Below are positions 32,301 through 42,649 of a stretch of DNA of 64,000 bases, piece by piece. Position numbers and translations under genes: made by a program. Within the stretch, counting starts at the first letter, position 1, and each line of letters opens with the position of its first letter. The DNA comes from Heliocidaris tuberculata (lineage: Eukaryota; Echinodermata; Echinoidea; Camarodonta; Echinometridae). Location: NCBI GenBank assembly GCA_025618425.1, contig CM046851.1, positions 7,739,969 to 7,803,968 of the forward strand. Reading direction: 5' to 3'. Under the pieces are notes generated by a model. That model was not told the origin of the DNA. It ran no database searches and was given only the letters and a program-made list of their open reading frames with translations.

Positions 32301-32901
32301 TGTAAATTCGAACAACGGCCGCACACATTACTCACATGAGGATTGCTGTGTGTTATAGAATACGCTACACATAGTGCGAAGCACTGGGTTTATTGTGTGG
32401 GGAACCTTCGGGTGGATATGGTCTCAGCGTGAGTCAGTGAAAAGCCGTTACCAAGCGTTTCTTACAGATATTTACACTAAAATTTGTTCGAAATCGTGAA
32501 TGGAATGTTAAATAATCTCGTACATGTGTCTTATGATAAAAGGAGAATAGTATGTGACTATGTTAGATAAGTTTCTTGCCAGTATGATTTTTGCTGCCGA
32601 GACTGTCTATGAGCTTTAAGCATTCATGTAAATTGTAGCTCCTGTAAGAATGTGCAATTTCAAAACAATCCAAGAGAAACTGTAGTCCTCAAATGTATGG
32701 TATGTATACTTCATTTATATTTTTACATGTAGTTCCATAATATCTTACATATAGCCTACATGTACATATTGTCACTGATTTTATGAACTGGCATAGGAAG
32801 CCTCACAGCGGGAAAACATGTTTCTGAGATAATCGTGTTAAAGACTTTGTTGGTTTAAAATGCTAATTTGAATACCTTACTTTCATTCAGTCATCGTAGA
32901 A
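32301..32901. other. Possible continuation of repeat V, then single-copy sequence
   Basis: Positions 32310-32460 are GC-richer than their surroundings and may belong to the repeat to their left. The remainder shows nothing recognisable. Confidence 0.35.
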
Positions 32902-33406
32902 TTAAAGGGGAAGTTCACCCCGAAGATTACTTGAGTTTAAAAAATGCAGAAAAAATAAAGAAAAATATTGGCGAAGGTTTGATGAAAATCGGTCAAATAA
33001 TAAAAGAGTTATGAGTATTTAAAGTTTTGGATTCGTGACGTCACATGCGAGCAGCTGCCCATTGGTCATGTAATAAATATTCCATATATTTGCATTTTTT
33101 TTACGTTCCACGATAAATTAATATTGTTTCTTTTCAGAATCTAGTATTGAATAACATTTCTGACAATATATCAAATGCACAGACGAAAATATTCTAAATT
33201 TTCTGAGAAAACTGTATTTTATGGAATATTTATCACATTACATAATGGAGGAGCTGCTCGCATGTGACGTCACAAAATCAAAATTTCAAAAGTCCATAAC
33301 TCCGTTATTCTTTAACGGATTTTGTCCAAACTTTCTCCAATATTTTTCTTTATTTTTTCTGCATTTTTTAAACTCAAGTAATCTTCAGGGTGAACTTTCC
33401 CTTTAA
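32902..33406. mobile_element. MITE N (long TIR, TTAA-flanked, CRE in each arm)
   Basis: TTAAAGGGGAAGTTCACCC on the left and GGGTGAACTTTCCCTTTAA on the right begin arms that stay complementary for over 70 bp (GATTACTTGAGTTTAAAAAA with TTTTTTAAACTCAAGTAATC). Further in, GTGACGTCACATGCGAGCAG pairs with CTGCTCGCATGTGACGTCAC. TTAA is present at both outer ends. A perfect CRE palindrome TGACGTCA lies in each arm (33036-33043 and 33265-33272). About 505 bp, non-coding. Confidence 0.9.
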
Positions 33407-33478
33407 ACAGGTGATGAGAGTAGAATATTTTCTTTCATATGCATTGGATATTAAAAAACAGAAATGCAGTATTTTTAG

Positions 33479-33590
33479 TTTAATCCCTGCTAGAATTCGT
33501 ATGCTGGTTCGTAAAATCAGCAGTATTTTTGGTTACTTTAATCTCTGCTAAAATTTGTATGCTGGTTCGTAAAATCAGCGATGATATGGA
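33479..33590. repeat. Tandem duplication, ~55 bp x 2
   Basis: Units 33479-33536 and 33537-33590 share TTTAATC.CTGCTA.AATT and GTATGCTGGTTCGTAAAATC. Confidence 0.92.
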
Positions 33591-34130
33591 GCTAAATGTA
33601 ACTTTTGGCAGTTCCACAAGAATCCACAGTGATAATATAGGTCCAAGAGGTCAAAATATTAATTTTTCTTATTTTTTGATGTATCTATATAATTTGTAAA
33701 ACACAACACCTTAATGGTTTTACTATAAATTAACAAGAGTCTAAGTGAAAATGGTACATCTAAAGTTTGTTATTTTCTTAAAAATACTTAGATTTGGTTT
33801 CCAATTTCAGTATAATCTTATTGTGTTAACTGCAGTATACATGTTGGTCCTCTTATATGGGTGAAATGTACTTTTGAGATTAGTTTACCAACGCCTACAC
33901 AATATTGTGACTTCTTTTCTTCGATTTTGTATAAACATAATGAATGCACTTTGAATAGCACAGTTATATTGAGTTAGTCTGACATTCAGGCAAATCAAGA
34001 AATATTTAGTGGCACTGAATTGAAAAAAAATTGTTGTTAAACTAAATGTTTTGGGTGACTTGGATTGGGATCTATTTGGATTTTCTTTCAAAAATTATTT
34101 GATGTGATATTGATACATACCAGTACATAA
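33591..34130. other. Single-copy AT-rich sequence
   Basis: Nothing recognised. Confidence 0.4.
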
Positions 34131-34480
34131 CAGGTGTCATGGTCGAGAGGTTTATACACTTGACTTAAGATGCGATAGTAATGGGTTCAATCAGTGGCAT
34201 GGCACTTACATGTATGTCCTTTAGTGAGACATTTTATGGATATTGCTTCTCTCAACCTAAGTGTATAAGTGGGTAACTGATAGGATGCAAATGTTATTTT
34301 GTGCTTGACTATTATGTGCATGCCTGTACAAGGCAAGTGACTGGAATGCTCTCTAGTGCAGCAGAGAGAGGGTACACTGTACATTTATACAAATGACGGG
34401 TAATAACTATTAAACCGCTTAGAAGCGAATCATTAAGCGCTCTCTAAATGAAGCTATAAATATTATTATTATCATCATAA
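34131..34480 (+). mobile_element. tRNA-derived SINE
   Basis: The 5' head is tRNA-like: GTGTCATGGTCGAGAGGTT holds a polymerase III A box (TGGTCGAGAGG, 34140-34150) and GGTTCAATC (34184-34192) is a B box about 34 bases later, the spacing seen in tRNA genes of the Leu/Ser type. A body follows (TGTCCTTTAGTGAGACATT, CTCTCAACC.AAGTG). It then ends in CGCTTAGAAGCG, AAGCGCTCTCTAAATGAAG and an ATT-rich tail. The head does not fold into an intact cloverleaf and the B box is followed by AGTGG rather than a closing stem, so this is a SINE, not a tRNA gene. Related fragments: 5480 (+), 8610 (+), 58640 (-). Confidence 0.82.
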
Positions 34481-34872
34481 GCATGGTCTTTTCAAAGATA
34501 ATACACCGTTTGGTGGACAAATTGTAAAAATTCATAATCATTTGCATTGTGATATTTCATTAAGAAATGGTGTACAAATACTTCATATGGAAATGTGGCT
34601 GGATATACAATACTCCTATCATCACTTCATAATTGATATCTAACCATATGTTATGATTATTTTCATTTATATCAAAACCATTTAAAATATTATCATTATT
34701 ATTTTTTTTCTCTTTTTCTTTCCATACTCTGCTGCTCTGATTGATGTATCTTGTTCTTCATGCTTCATTAGGTGAGTGATAATTTCTTTTTGCCAAACAA
34801 GTTTAAGTTTTGTATGCCTCTTATGTCATTTTCCCATAAATCTCTATGTCCCATATGCCACCGAATTTCAAC
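34481..34872. other. Single-copy AT-rich sequence
   Basis: Nothing recognised. Confidence 0.4.
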
Positions 34873-35026
34873 CTGGGCCCCCGTTTCATAAAACTTAATA
34901 TATCTATGACAAGTTACAATAACAGTTATAAGCTACTGAAATACTCACATCTGATTGGTTGAGAGCAAATCTGTTATAGATATGTGGCAGTTGTTATCGA
35001 TAATAAGTTTTATGAAATGGGGTCCT
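34873..35026 (-). mobile_element. MITE A, copy 5 (core on minus strand)
   Basis: GGGCCCCCGTTTCATAAAAC / GTTTTATGAAATGGGGTCCT ends; arms ATATATCTATGACAA / TTATAGATATGTGG; core CATCTGATTGGTTGAGAG. Confidence 0.9.
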
Positions 35027-37722
35027 GATGTTGGGTGTGAGCTTGATCTCAGGTTAGTTAAACTAAGCCGATGAAACATGTATCTGAATTTTCAATTCAC
35101 ACATAAGGTTCAATTCACATTGATAAATCTAGGAAAAGAACTGTCATTATCATTGCATATTTTTGTTTGTCAGTGAAAGTAACAGTGATTTGAAAAAAAA
35201 TAATTTTCAGTTGGGACAGTACAATTAAGTTTGACATTTTCCTCCCCTCTGCAAATCAGGCAGCCATTTCTGTCCAAGCTGTGGCACCATTTTCAGTAGA
35301 ACATTTACTAAGTATTGACAGTGCCTGGGATTTTTGTTTATATGCATGCATGAGTGTATGAGGGAACATTAAAAAGCGTTTGTAGAAGGAATGCCTTCAT
35401 GCTGCATTCATTGCCCTGAGCTAGAATGCATTATTTAGAGGCAGGCTGGGAGAGTTGGAGAAAATTGTGAGAAACGTGACACATTTAGCAAGGATGATTT
35501 CATGAATAAATCGTCCGGTGAGCGCCACAAGGGCGTTGATTTAATGTGGAAGCATATGTGCTAACGCCCTCTTGGTTGGAAGTAGATGAAACAGAAAGAT
35601 GGCAGACCAGAGATAGGGATGGCAAGAGATGACGATTTAAAAAATAAAAAGAAGCCTTTTTAACTTTGCATTAATCTTGAATGTTCATGCACACTGTGAG
35701 TTCTGGTAATGAATCCTTTCAGAATATACAATTCAATTCTTAATCACTTATCCAACACTATGTTCGTATCCTGAGTATGAAATTATCATTCACAGCATTG
35801 CCATCATATCATTGCTGTCTTGAATGAATTTCATATGTTCGTAAAGTTTTCCAGTCCCGTAAAATGGTAGGAATTTTCCCACTGTGTGATGCTTTATGAC
35901 CCACTCCTTTCATTAGGGACAGTTACATTATCACAGTATGCAGTGACCTTTTCTATGAATTGGGCTGTTTGTTGAAAATTTATCTTCAACTCAATCCTAG
36001 ATAGATGTTAACTTTATCTCTCCAAACCCATCAAGTAAATTAATTTCTAGCCGGTTTTCTTCCTATCTACTGTAAGTTCTTTGTGGGAGTGGATAAAGAG
36101 CCGAGGGAGAGAAAATGGGATTTGAACTATTCTGGCTGTAGACTAAGATCTACTCGGCGTACGCATGGCAGAAGGACATAGCATTAGAATACCCGTTACT
36201 ACAAAAATATCTGCTGATTTGATACATAACTACTGAAGTTAGGTAGTTACCAACCATTTTCACCTTTTATTAGTTGATAAAGAGAGAAATCCCTGTTATG
36301 GTTAAAAGATGGTATAACATGTTTAGAGCGATCAAAATCTTAGAAGCATGTTACCAGAAATTTGCTTTATGGCATGCACGCGTGCTAATGCCCAGCCACA
36401 CAACGTACTGTAAAAGCAGAAACTTTCGCAACATAAAACTGATTCACATTGTTAACTATTGATATGAAAAGCACATATTTGGAAATGCAATTGAAAGCTT
36501 GTTAGCTTTCTTTAACTCATTTAGCCAAATCTCATTGTCTTTGAAGTTTTGTTTCAAATTCTTTTGTTTTGTGTTGTGAAAATATGTTTCATTTATCAAC
36601 TTGGCGTATACTCTTTCACCTACACTTACTTCTTTGCAATTGTATTTTGAAAAATGAAAAATCAATGGACATGTCTATAAAGTGCACTTGGAAGTATTTC
36701 AAGTGTATCAATTATCATGTCAGGTCCTTAAAGTTGACAGTTTGTTTCTAGTTTCACATCTGTGGTGTTACAACAATGATAGTGTGAAGAATATGGAAGT
36801 TTTTATTAATCAGAAGCACATACATATATATTTATCTGTCTTTTTAGTTGATTTGGATATCCAGAATTGCATGTAGAGTACATGCATGTTCACTTGTGGA
36901 AAGTAAAAAAAAACTTGCATGCTGTTGGCCTTTTCTCCAGAAAAAGAAATAGATTGGAATATCAAATTTGAGGCGATAGACACTAAACAAGGATAAAAGG
37001 GAAGGAAATTAAATCTGATGAGATGCATTATGTGTGGGACGACTGTACTCCGTCAGCAGTATAATCAAGGGTGAAATTATTCCAGAGTTCCAGACCGAAT
37101 TCTGTGCTATCCAGCACGCACTTCCTCTCTTATTTATAGACTCGTAAGTGAAGGTTTTACATGTGATTGTGTAAACTGGAAGAGGCTGCAGTAATTTGCG
37201 CTGGGGAAGCCAGCCCATGCCTCACATTAGTCCCATCCACTGAAAATCACGTTTGTTTACTCTGCCTCTTTAGTAGGCATCTCTGCTAATGAGCGTGCCA
37301 GACACTTCAAACAAGATGACTATGTGAATGAACATTATCACCTATCGAACCTTTCCTCTTATTTTATGCCAGCAGCCTGTTCAAAATTAGAAAAGAAAAA
37401 GAAAAGAAAAGCAACAAATAATTTTTTGGGAGTATAATAGTCATATTGAAAAGAATAACAAACAACAAAGTAAAACAAATGTGTGGTTTAGGATGCACGT
37501 CAAGCATTATTTTGTGCTTTTATACAAAGTACCAAATTAGAATGTGTTCATGAATTCTTACTTTTTTGGGGGTATTTTCACAAATTTTTGTTATTCTTCT
37601 CTCATTCTTTCCATGGCAGACAAATAAATCTCTTAATGATAAGCTCTCTCTACTGTCAAGAGGATGTGCATGTGACTACTCGTGTTTTGATGATAATGAA
37701 AAATGTTATGTCATACACTGAC
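35027..37722. other. Single-copy sequence with possible regulatory patches
   Basis: No gene recognised. The stretch 35500-35600 has an inverted pair AGGGCGTTGAT / GCTAACGCCCT. The stretch 37264-37310 contains TCTGCTAATGAGCGTGCC (37282-37299), which matches 17 of 18 bases of a sequence at 55327-55344. Confidence 0.4.
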
Positions 37723-38105
37723 TTAAAGAGAAGATTGAGTTCTGGGAAAGGTGAAAAAATAATTTCTGAGCTTTCTCATTCCTTTTATGTCCATTTGAAA
37801 GAACATCATAGTAGGACTGTTCCCTGAAAATAATTGCTTTTCAAATGCTTTCATATTTGAAATAAGACGAGAAATAGCTGAAGTGTTTGTAGGCCACATG
37901 TGTGTGCAGTCCCATATACCCATTTCTGTGTGCAGTACATGTGCTTTTCAGCAAGATTGGGTCAATTTCCTATCATTTTGATGATTCCAAAACCTCGCAG
38001 TATACACCAATTCTTTTTTAGACATGATCAACCTTTTTTCAGTTGCTTTGAGACAGTTTCCTTCACAATGCAATTGCATGACCAGAACTTAACTTTTAAC
38101 TTTAA
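37723..38105 (+). mobile_element. MITE L, copy 1 (TTAA-flanked)
   Basis: From TTAAAGAGAAGATTGAGTTC to GAACTTAACTTTTAACTTTAA. Terminal inverted repeats are TTAAAG...AGTTCTGG. Diagnostic inner blocks: GAAATAGCTGAAGTGTTTG, CCCATATACCCATTTCTGTG, CAGTATACACCAATTCTT and GACATGATCAACC. Other copies: 51321 (-), 57440 (+, internally deleted), 60808 (+, interrupted). Confidence 0.88.
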
Positions 38106-38809
38106 AGTAGTTGTGGATCATAAGTGATTCATTTGTTTTTCTGGAATGTTATGTGTAAGTTTTGTTTTATTCTATGAAAATTTAGTATCTGTCATGACTC
38201 AAAGTCAAGATGAAAGGAAATGTTTAGGTCCGGGAAGTCATTTTGGTTAAGTTTGTTTCTTTTGTATCAAAAGATACATGTTGCCAAATATTTTGATGTT
38301 GTATCCATGATTTCTAATGAATTAAGTGTATTAAAGTATCTGAAATTAATCCAAATTGAAGCTATTGGTTATATCTGTCTGCGCCGAAAGCACCAAGCGA
38401 TTTAATCTCAGAGAAGTTCACACAATCCGTGCACTTACAGTTGTCTTTTAGTTTTTGTTTTACATTTGCTGGTCTCATGAATGAATTTACATCCTAATCA
38501 TACATGTAGATGTAAAAGAAGAAAATACTTCACAGTAGTTTAGAATTATCTGCAACTTGCCATTTATTGTTGAAAATAAGTTTCTGGAGCCTTACCATAA
38601 CTATAGCCTAAATGAGCTCTAACTTAAAGCCATGGTGTGCTGGCTTCTTGCTTGATGTCCATGAAGCATACTGGTTATGTCAACCCAATGTTTATCTTTT
38701 CCTCTTTCATGCTACGCCGCCTCCTGTAATGAAAAATCCAATCCATAAATCCCATCTCTAATGTCCATGAGCATTTCTTCATCTGGATGAGAGTCGTCCG
38801 TCCCCCAAC
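38106..38809. other. Single-copy sequence
   Basis: No gene recognised. Positions 38690-38800 have higher sequence complexity than the AT-rich surroundings and could be conserved non-coding sequence; this is only an impression from composition. Confidence 0.35.
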
Positions 38810-39538
38810 CCAGGAGGAAGATGCGGTCCAAGGGAAATTAAAACAGGAGGAGGAGACGGAGGAGGAGGAGGAGGATGGGAGAGGGATGGGAACGGATCAT
38901 AGATTTTGTTGGAAGCAGTGATTAACACAACATAGGGAGGGGATATATATTTTGATTACTTAAGACTTATCATTTGCAAAATAGAGAAGGAAAGATGGAG
39001 AGAGATGATGTGATGATGATGAGGAGGAGGAGGAGGAGGATGGAGAGGGATTGAGAACAGATCATGGAGGATATATGTTAATAACTCATTAAGTTATCAA
39101 GTTTGAAATACAAAGGGAAGGAGAGAAAGAGGAGAAGGAGGAGGAGGAGAGAGAGGGAGATATATATAGAGAGAGAGATATAGAGAGAGAGAGATGGAGA
39201 GAGATTAGAAAGGAGTAGAAGTGTAAAGAAGAAAAGTAGAAATAAGAGGGGGAGGACATGTGGATAACCTGTTCATTCAATAATTGAAAATAATTGAGTC
39301 TGAAATAGAGAGAAATAAAGAGGAAGAAGAAGAGGAGAGCAGTATATATCAGCATCAGGAGGATGAGGAGGGGGGGGGGGGTATTCAATAGGTTATCAAG
39401 TTTGAAATAGAGACAGAAGGAAAGAAGGTGAGTGGATAGAGATAGAGAATGTGAAAAACAGGGGGAGGATGGAGGGGAGGGATGGATATTGAGAGCAGAT
39501 AAAAACAAAACATTAAGGATGGTAAGGGTAAGAGTGAA
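38810..39538. repeat. Long purine-rich tract (GGA/GAG-rich), part 1
   Basis: The top strand is strongly purine-biased across about 0.7 kb, with GGAGGA arrays (38846-38875, 39019-39040, 39133-39152), GAGAGATATAGAGAGA blocks and a G12 run at 39370-39381. Long Leu/Ser-rich minus-strand frames here are artefacts of this bias. Confidence 0.9.
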
Positions 39539-39614
39539 GATAGCCTTATACAAGGAGAGAGAGTGAGAAAGAGAGAGAGAGAGAGAGAGAGAGTGTGTGC
39601 GTGTGTGTATGTGC
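39539..39614. repeat. (GA)n/(GT)n microsatellite
   Basis: GAGAGAGAGTGAGAAAGAGAG... followed by GTGTGTGCGTGTGTGT. Left border of the iterated-motif block. Confidence 0.9.
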
Positions 39615-39625
39615 GCCCATTTAAA

Positions 39626-39886
39626 GCGATGACATAGGCATGAACTTTACATTCGGACCGATGACACACAGCGAACCGATGACGTCATCGGTTGGCAGAC
39701 CTGCGCAGTTAGACCCAAATTACATGCTTTTGCATATAGGGGTAGGTCATCAGTTAGTGTTACACGAACAAGTCGTCGGTTGTATAGAAAAATTTCAGAC
39801 GGGTCATCGGTTATGCGGTTGAATTCTACACACACAGGTCATCGGTTATGCGGTCAAATTCTAGGTTGTAAAAGATGTCATCGGTT
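39626..39886 (+). repeat. Cluster of iterated GTCATCGGTT motifs
   Basis: Forward copies lie at 39684-39693, 39746-39755 (GTCATCAGTT), 39772-39781 (GTCGTCGGTT), 39803-39812, 39838-39847 and 39877-39886. Inverted copies lie at 39657-39665 (ACCGATGAC) and 39674-39683, with a further partial GCGATGAC at 39626. The copies at 39674 and 39684 are back to back and form a 20-bp perfect palindrome with a central CRE (TGACGTCA). Spacers between motifs are mostly unrelated, except that units at 39803 and 39838 share GGTTATGCGGT. No gene is associated. Confidence 0.85.
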
Positions 39887-39901
39887 ATTATGCGCGCACA
39901 G

Positions 39902-39992
39902 GTATGTGTGTGTGTGTGTGTGTGTTAGAGAGAGTGTGTGTGTTTGTGTTGACAGAGAGAGAGAGAGAGAGTGAGAGGGTGTGTCTGTGAGA

Positions 39993-40027
<35 letters not shown>

Positions 40028-40150
40028 TGTGTGTGTGTATGTTAGAGAGAGTGTGTGTGTTTGTGTTGACAGAGAGAGAGAGAGAGAGAGTGAGAGGGTG
40101 TGTATGTGAGAGAGGGAGAGAGAGGGAGAGAGAGAGAGAGAGAGAGGTTG
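39902..40150. repeat. GA/GT microsatellite with higher-order duplication
   Basis: A compound block (GTTAGAGAGAGTGTGTGTGT, TTTGTGTTGACAGAGAGA, GTGAGAGGGTGTGT, TGTGAGAGAGGGAGAGAG) occurs twice, from about 39925 and about 40040. This gives a tandem unit of roughly 115 bp built from smaller GA and GT arrays. Confidence 0.9.
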
Positions 40151-40600
40151 ATGGAGAGGAGGAAGAAAGAAAGACACTAAAAGGGTGTGAATATCTAAAA
40201 TATTCAGATAGATTGATAGTTAATATTTAATATGGCAAAACTACATTTAATACATGAGCAGAGGAAGGGAGAGAGATTTGAAAGAGGGTAGAGGGAGCAT
40301 TTTTCAAGATGTATTGTTAGCAGAACCCAAGGAAGTTAAAGTGATTGATTTCTATTTTTAAGGATGCTTCTGATGAGCTGGTGATGAAAGAAAGAAAGAA
40401 AGAAAGAAAAGAGACCAGATAAAAAAGCTGGTTGATACATATGTGTTATGTAACTTGGATATATTGGATGTATCAAAGGAGAATCAGGAATATGAGAGAA
40501 AAAAAAATTTGATGGATGATTAACAAGAAGGGTAAAAATAGTGGAATAATGAATGAGAACAAACCAAGATGAAAATTCCGAGGGGTAAGGTTCAGGTAAG
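40151..40600. other. Moderately purine-rich sequence
   Basis: Purine-biased but not repetitive, except (GAAA)n at about 40386-40410. Nothing recognised. Confidence 0.5.
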
Positions 40601-40608
40601 CAAATCAC

Positions 40609-40990
40609 ATGGAGCAAGATGAAGTGAAAGAGGAAAAGAAGAAGAGGAGGAAAAAAAAGAAATGGAAAAGAAGGAGGAGGAAGAAGAAGAGGAAGAAGAT
40701 GGAGAAGGAGGAGATGGAAGAGAGAAGAAGGATGAGAAGGAGGAGGTTGGGGGAAGAGAGAAAGGAAGGGAGAGAGAACAAAACGGATGTGCACAGAAAA
40801 AAATCTAAGAAAAGGTTAATCAAGACTGGTCTGGATTTAAAGAGCAGTAGAGAAATTGATTGGAGTGCCCAAGGGTAACCGATATTCACGACCTCATGAA
40901 GAATTTGTAAGAGCGAGGGAAAGGAGATTAAGAAGGAAGATGGATACTAGGTGGGATGGGAGGATGATGTTGGGAAGGGGGGGGGGGGGT
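40609..40990. repeat. Long purine-rich tract, part 2
   Basis: GAAGAAGAGGAGG-type sequence continues to about 40770 and less strictly to a G13 run at 40977-40989. Open frames rich in Lys/Glu/Arg on the plus strand and Leu/Phe/Ser on the minus strand are composition artefacts. Confidence 0.88.
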
Positions 40991-41573
40991 TCTGGGAGGA
41001 GATCTCTATTGTAAGGACAAGCGATGGAAACCTGATGAGCAAACATCCTTGAGATGAATACTCTGCCGTATCCAGGCCAGATTGTAATACGCTGATGCTC
41101 ACTTCGTGTCTTCCCAGTCGACCATCCTGCTGACGACTTCTCGTCCTGCCCTGTTTACCGAGCGCTGTTGAATAGATCAAGTCAGGTTTAGACCACTTTC
41201 TGAGAGTTCCTGGCAAGGTTTCTTTCCTCATCTCATCATCAACATTTATTACAGCGCCTGAACCTCAACTGTACTTGAAGTGCGTTGGATAAACTCCCGC
41301 CTCTTTTACTCCCAACCATCTGCTCTTGAATTGGATTGATGTGCCTTTGATTGAAATCTTTCCACATTGATCACCGTCGTCTTCAGATGATCGTCTACAT
41401 TTACTTACTTAACTCATCAGCTGTATTGTTTTAGGAATTGTAGAGGACTGTCGTGATTTGTCGTCCGTCGCCCGCCCACCCTAGCTTGCTACAGCCTTTT
41501 TCTCACCTCTTGATGACGAGAGATACTGTACCTTTCTGTCGATCGCCATTACGGGGTGCGCATGCTGAAGATC
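40991..41573. other. Single-copy, higher-complexity sequence
   Basis: More balanced in composition than the surroundings. The 41230-41290 part resembles, on the minus strand, a SINE 3' end (AAGTACAGTTGAGG, GCGCTGTAATAAATGTTGAT), weakly. The rest (41290-41570) is a candidate for conserved non-coding DNA, on composition only. Confidence 0.35.
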
Positions 41574-41890
41574 AGGTCAAAGTTTGCCCGTGTTAGGATG
41601 AAGCGGAAGGTAATTGTTGCCATGGTGATTGTCTCTTTTCGTTCCGTAATGTGCACGTAATGTATTCATGGCTTTAAACTTGATCGAATCCTCACTCACC
41701 AGCTAGATAATTTAGTACAAGGCCTCTAAACTAGGTCAAAGTTTGCTAGGGTAGGGATGAAGTGGATGTTAATGGTTGCCTTGGTGATTTTCTTCTATCC
41801 CCATCTCGTAATGTAATATCTTCATGACTTTAGCATGAACAGTACTCAATCACCCTTGCTAGGTAGATTAGCATATATTCTTTGATGCAG
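41574..41890. repeat. Diverged tandem duplication, ~159 bp x 2, motif-rich
   Basis: The unit from AGGTCAAAGTTTG (41574) recurs from AGGTCAAAGTTTG (41733) with the same order of blocks: GTTAGGATGAAG/GTAGGGATGAAG, GTTGCCATGGTGATT/GTTGCCTTGGTGATT, CGTAATGT, CATGGCTTTA/CATGACTTTA, CTAGATAATTTAG/GTAGATTAGCAT. The AGGTCAAAG half-site-like motif is perfectly kept in both units; GTTGCCATGGTGAT (unit 1) is near an RFX X-box. Confidence 0.85.
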
Positions 41891-42649
41891 GGATCCAGGT
41901 GTATTTTACATGTATGTAAGGGTGTCATTTTACGGCTTTCAAAATTAGAAGTGATATGCTTTATTACCTTATGAAATGATTGTTGAAATATGAACTTTGA
42001 AAAGCTGAAATTATCTATTTTAGAATTTCAGAATGTTGATGGAAATACACATGCTTACGTTTAATTCATTGTGATTGCTGTTAAAGAGGCAGGTTACCTA
42101 TAATATTCAGAGAAGTATAATTGTATACAGGTTTTTTTTTCTTTCAATATATGCTTGACATTTCATTTGATATGCCGTTAGCCTTATTTTCTGTTGAAAT
42201 ATGAGTGGGTGTATGTTGATTTGATAACAAGGAAAGGCAGGTGTGGGACTGAGGATCAAGTTTCAAGTACAAATATACACCTTCAGTAAGGGAGCAAGAT
42301 TTTATCTAATTTGGTCCCCTCGGTCTAAAGTTTACTTGTGAAAAGTGGTTAAAGCTCATGTACGTTTTGGTAGCTAAAAGGAAATTAGAAATGTGGTAAA
42401 TAAAGGCTCATGTTGTTCTCCTTGTGTCAGAAGATGTTTGTAAGATATCATTTAGTATACCATCGATAATTTCCGCCTCTTATTGTGAATTTTAGTGTTA
42501 ATATCTGTAAGGAACGCTAGATCGCGGCAATATACTGCTCTACGTTAGGACCTTTCCACCCTGACAGCTTCCCGCAAATTAATCTTGGGGGCTTCGCAAG
42601 GAGATGGCATGTGTGTCACTGTGTGTGGTATATACCAATCCTTGTAGGT
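41891..42649. other. Single-copy AT-rich sequence
   Basis: Nothing recognised. Confidence 0.4.

Noticed and set aside
34131..34205. Intact tRNA gene
   Set aside because: A and B boxes are present, but the arms do not form a cloverleaf and a SINE body follows without a terminator.
39089..39553. 154-codon minus-strand Leu/Ser-rich frame
   Set aside because: Mirror of the polypurine tract.
40336..40794. 152-codon minus-strand Leu/Phe/Ser-rich frame
   Set aside because: Mirror of the polypurine tract.
41230..41290. Minus-strand SINE 3' end
   Set aside because: Resemblance limited to a GCGCTGTAATAAATG-like stretch; no body or head could be traced.
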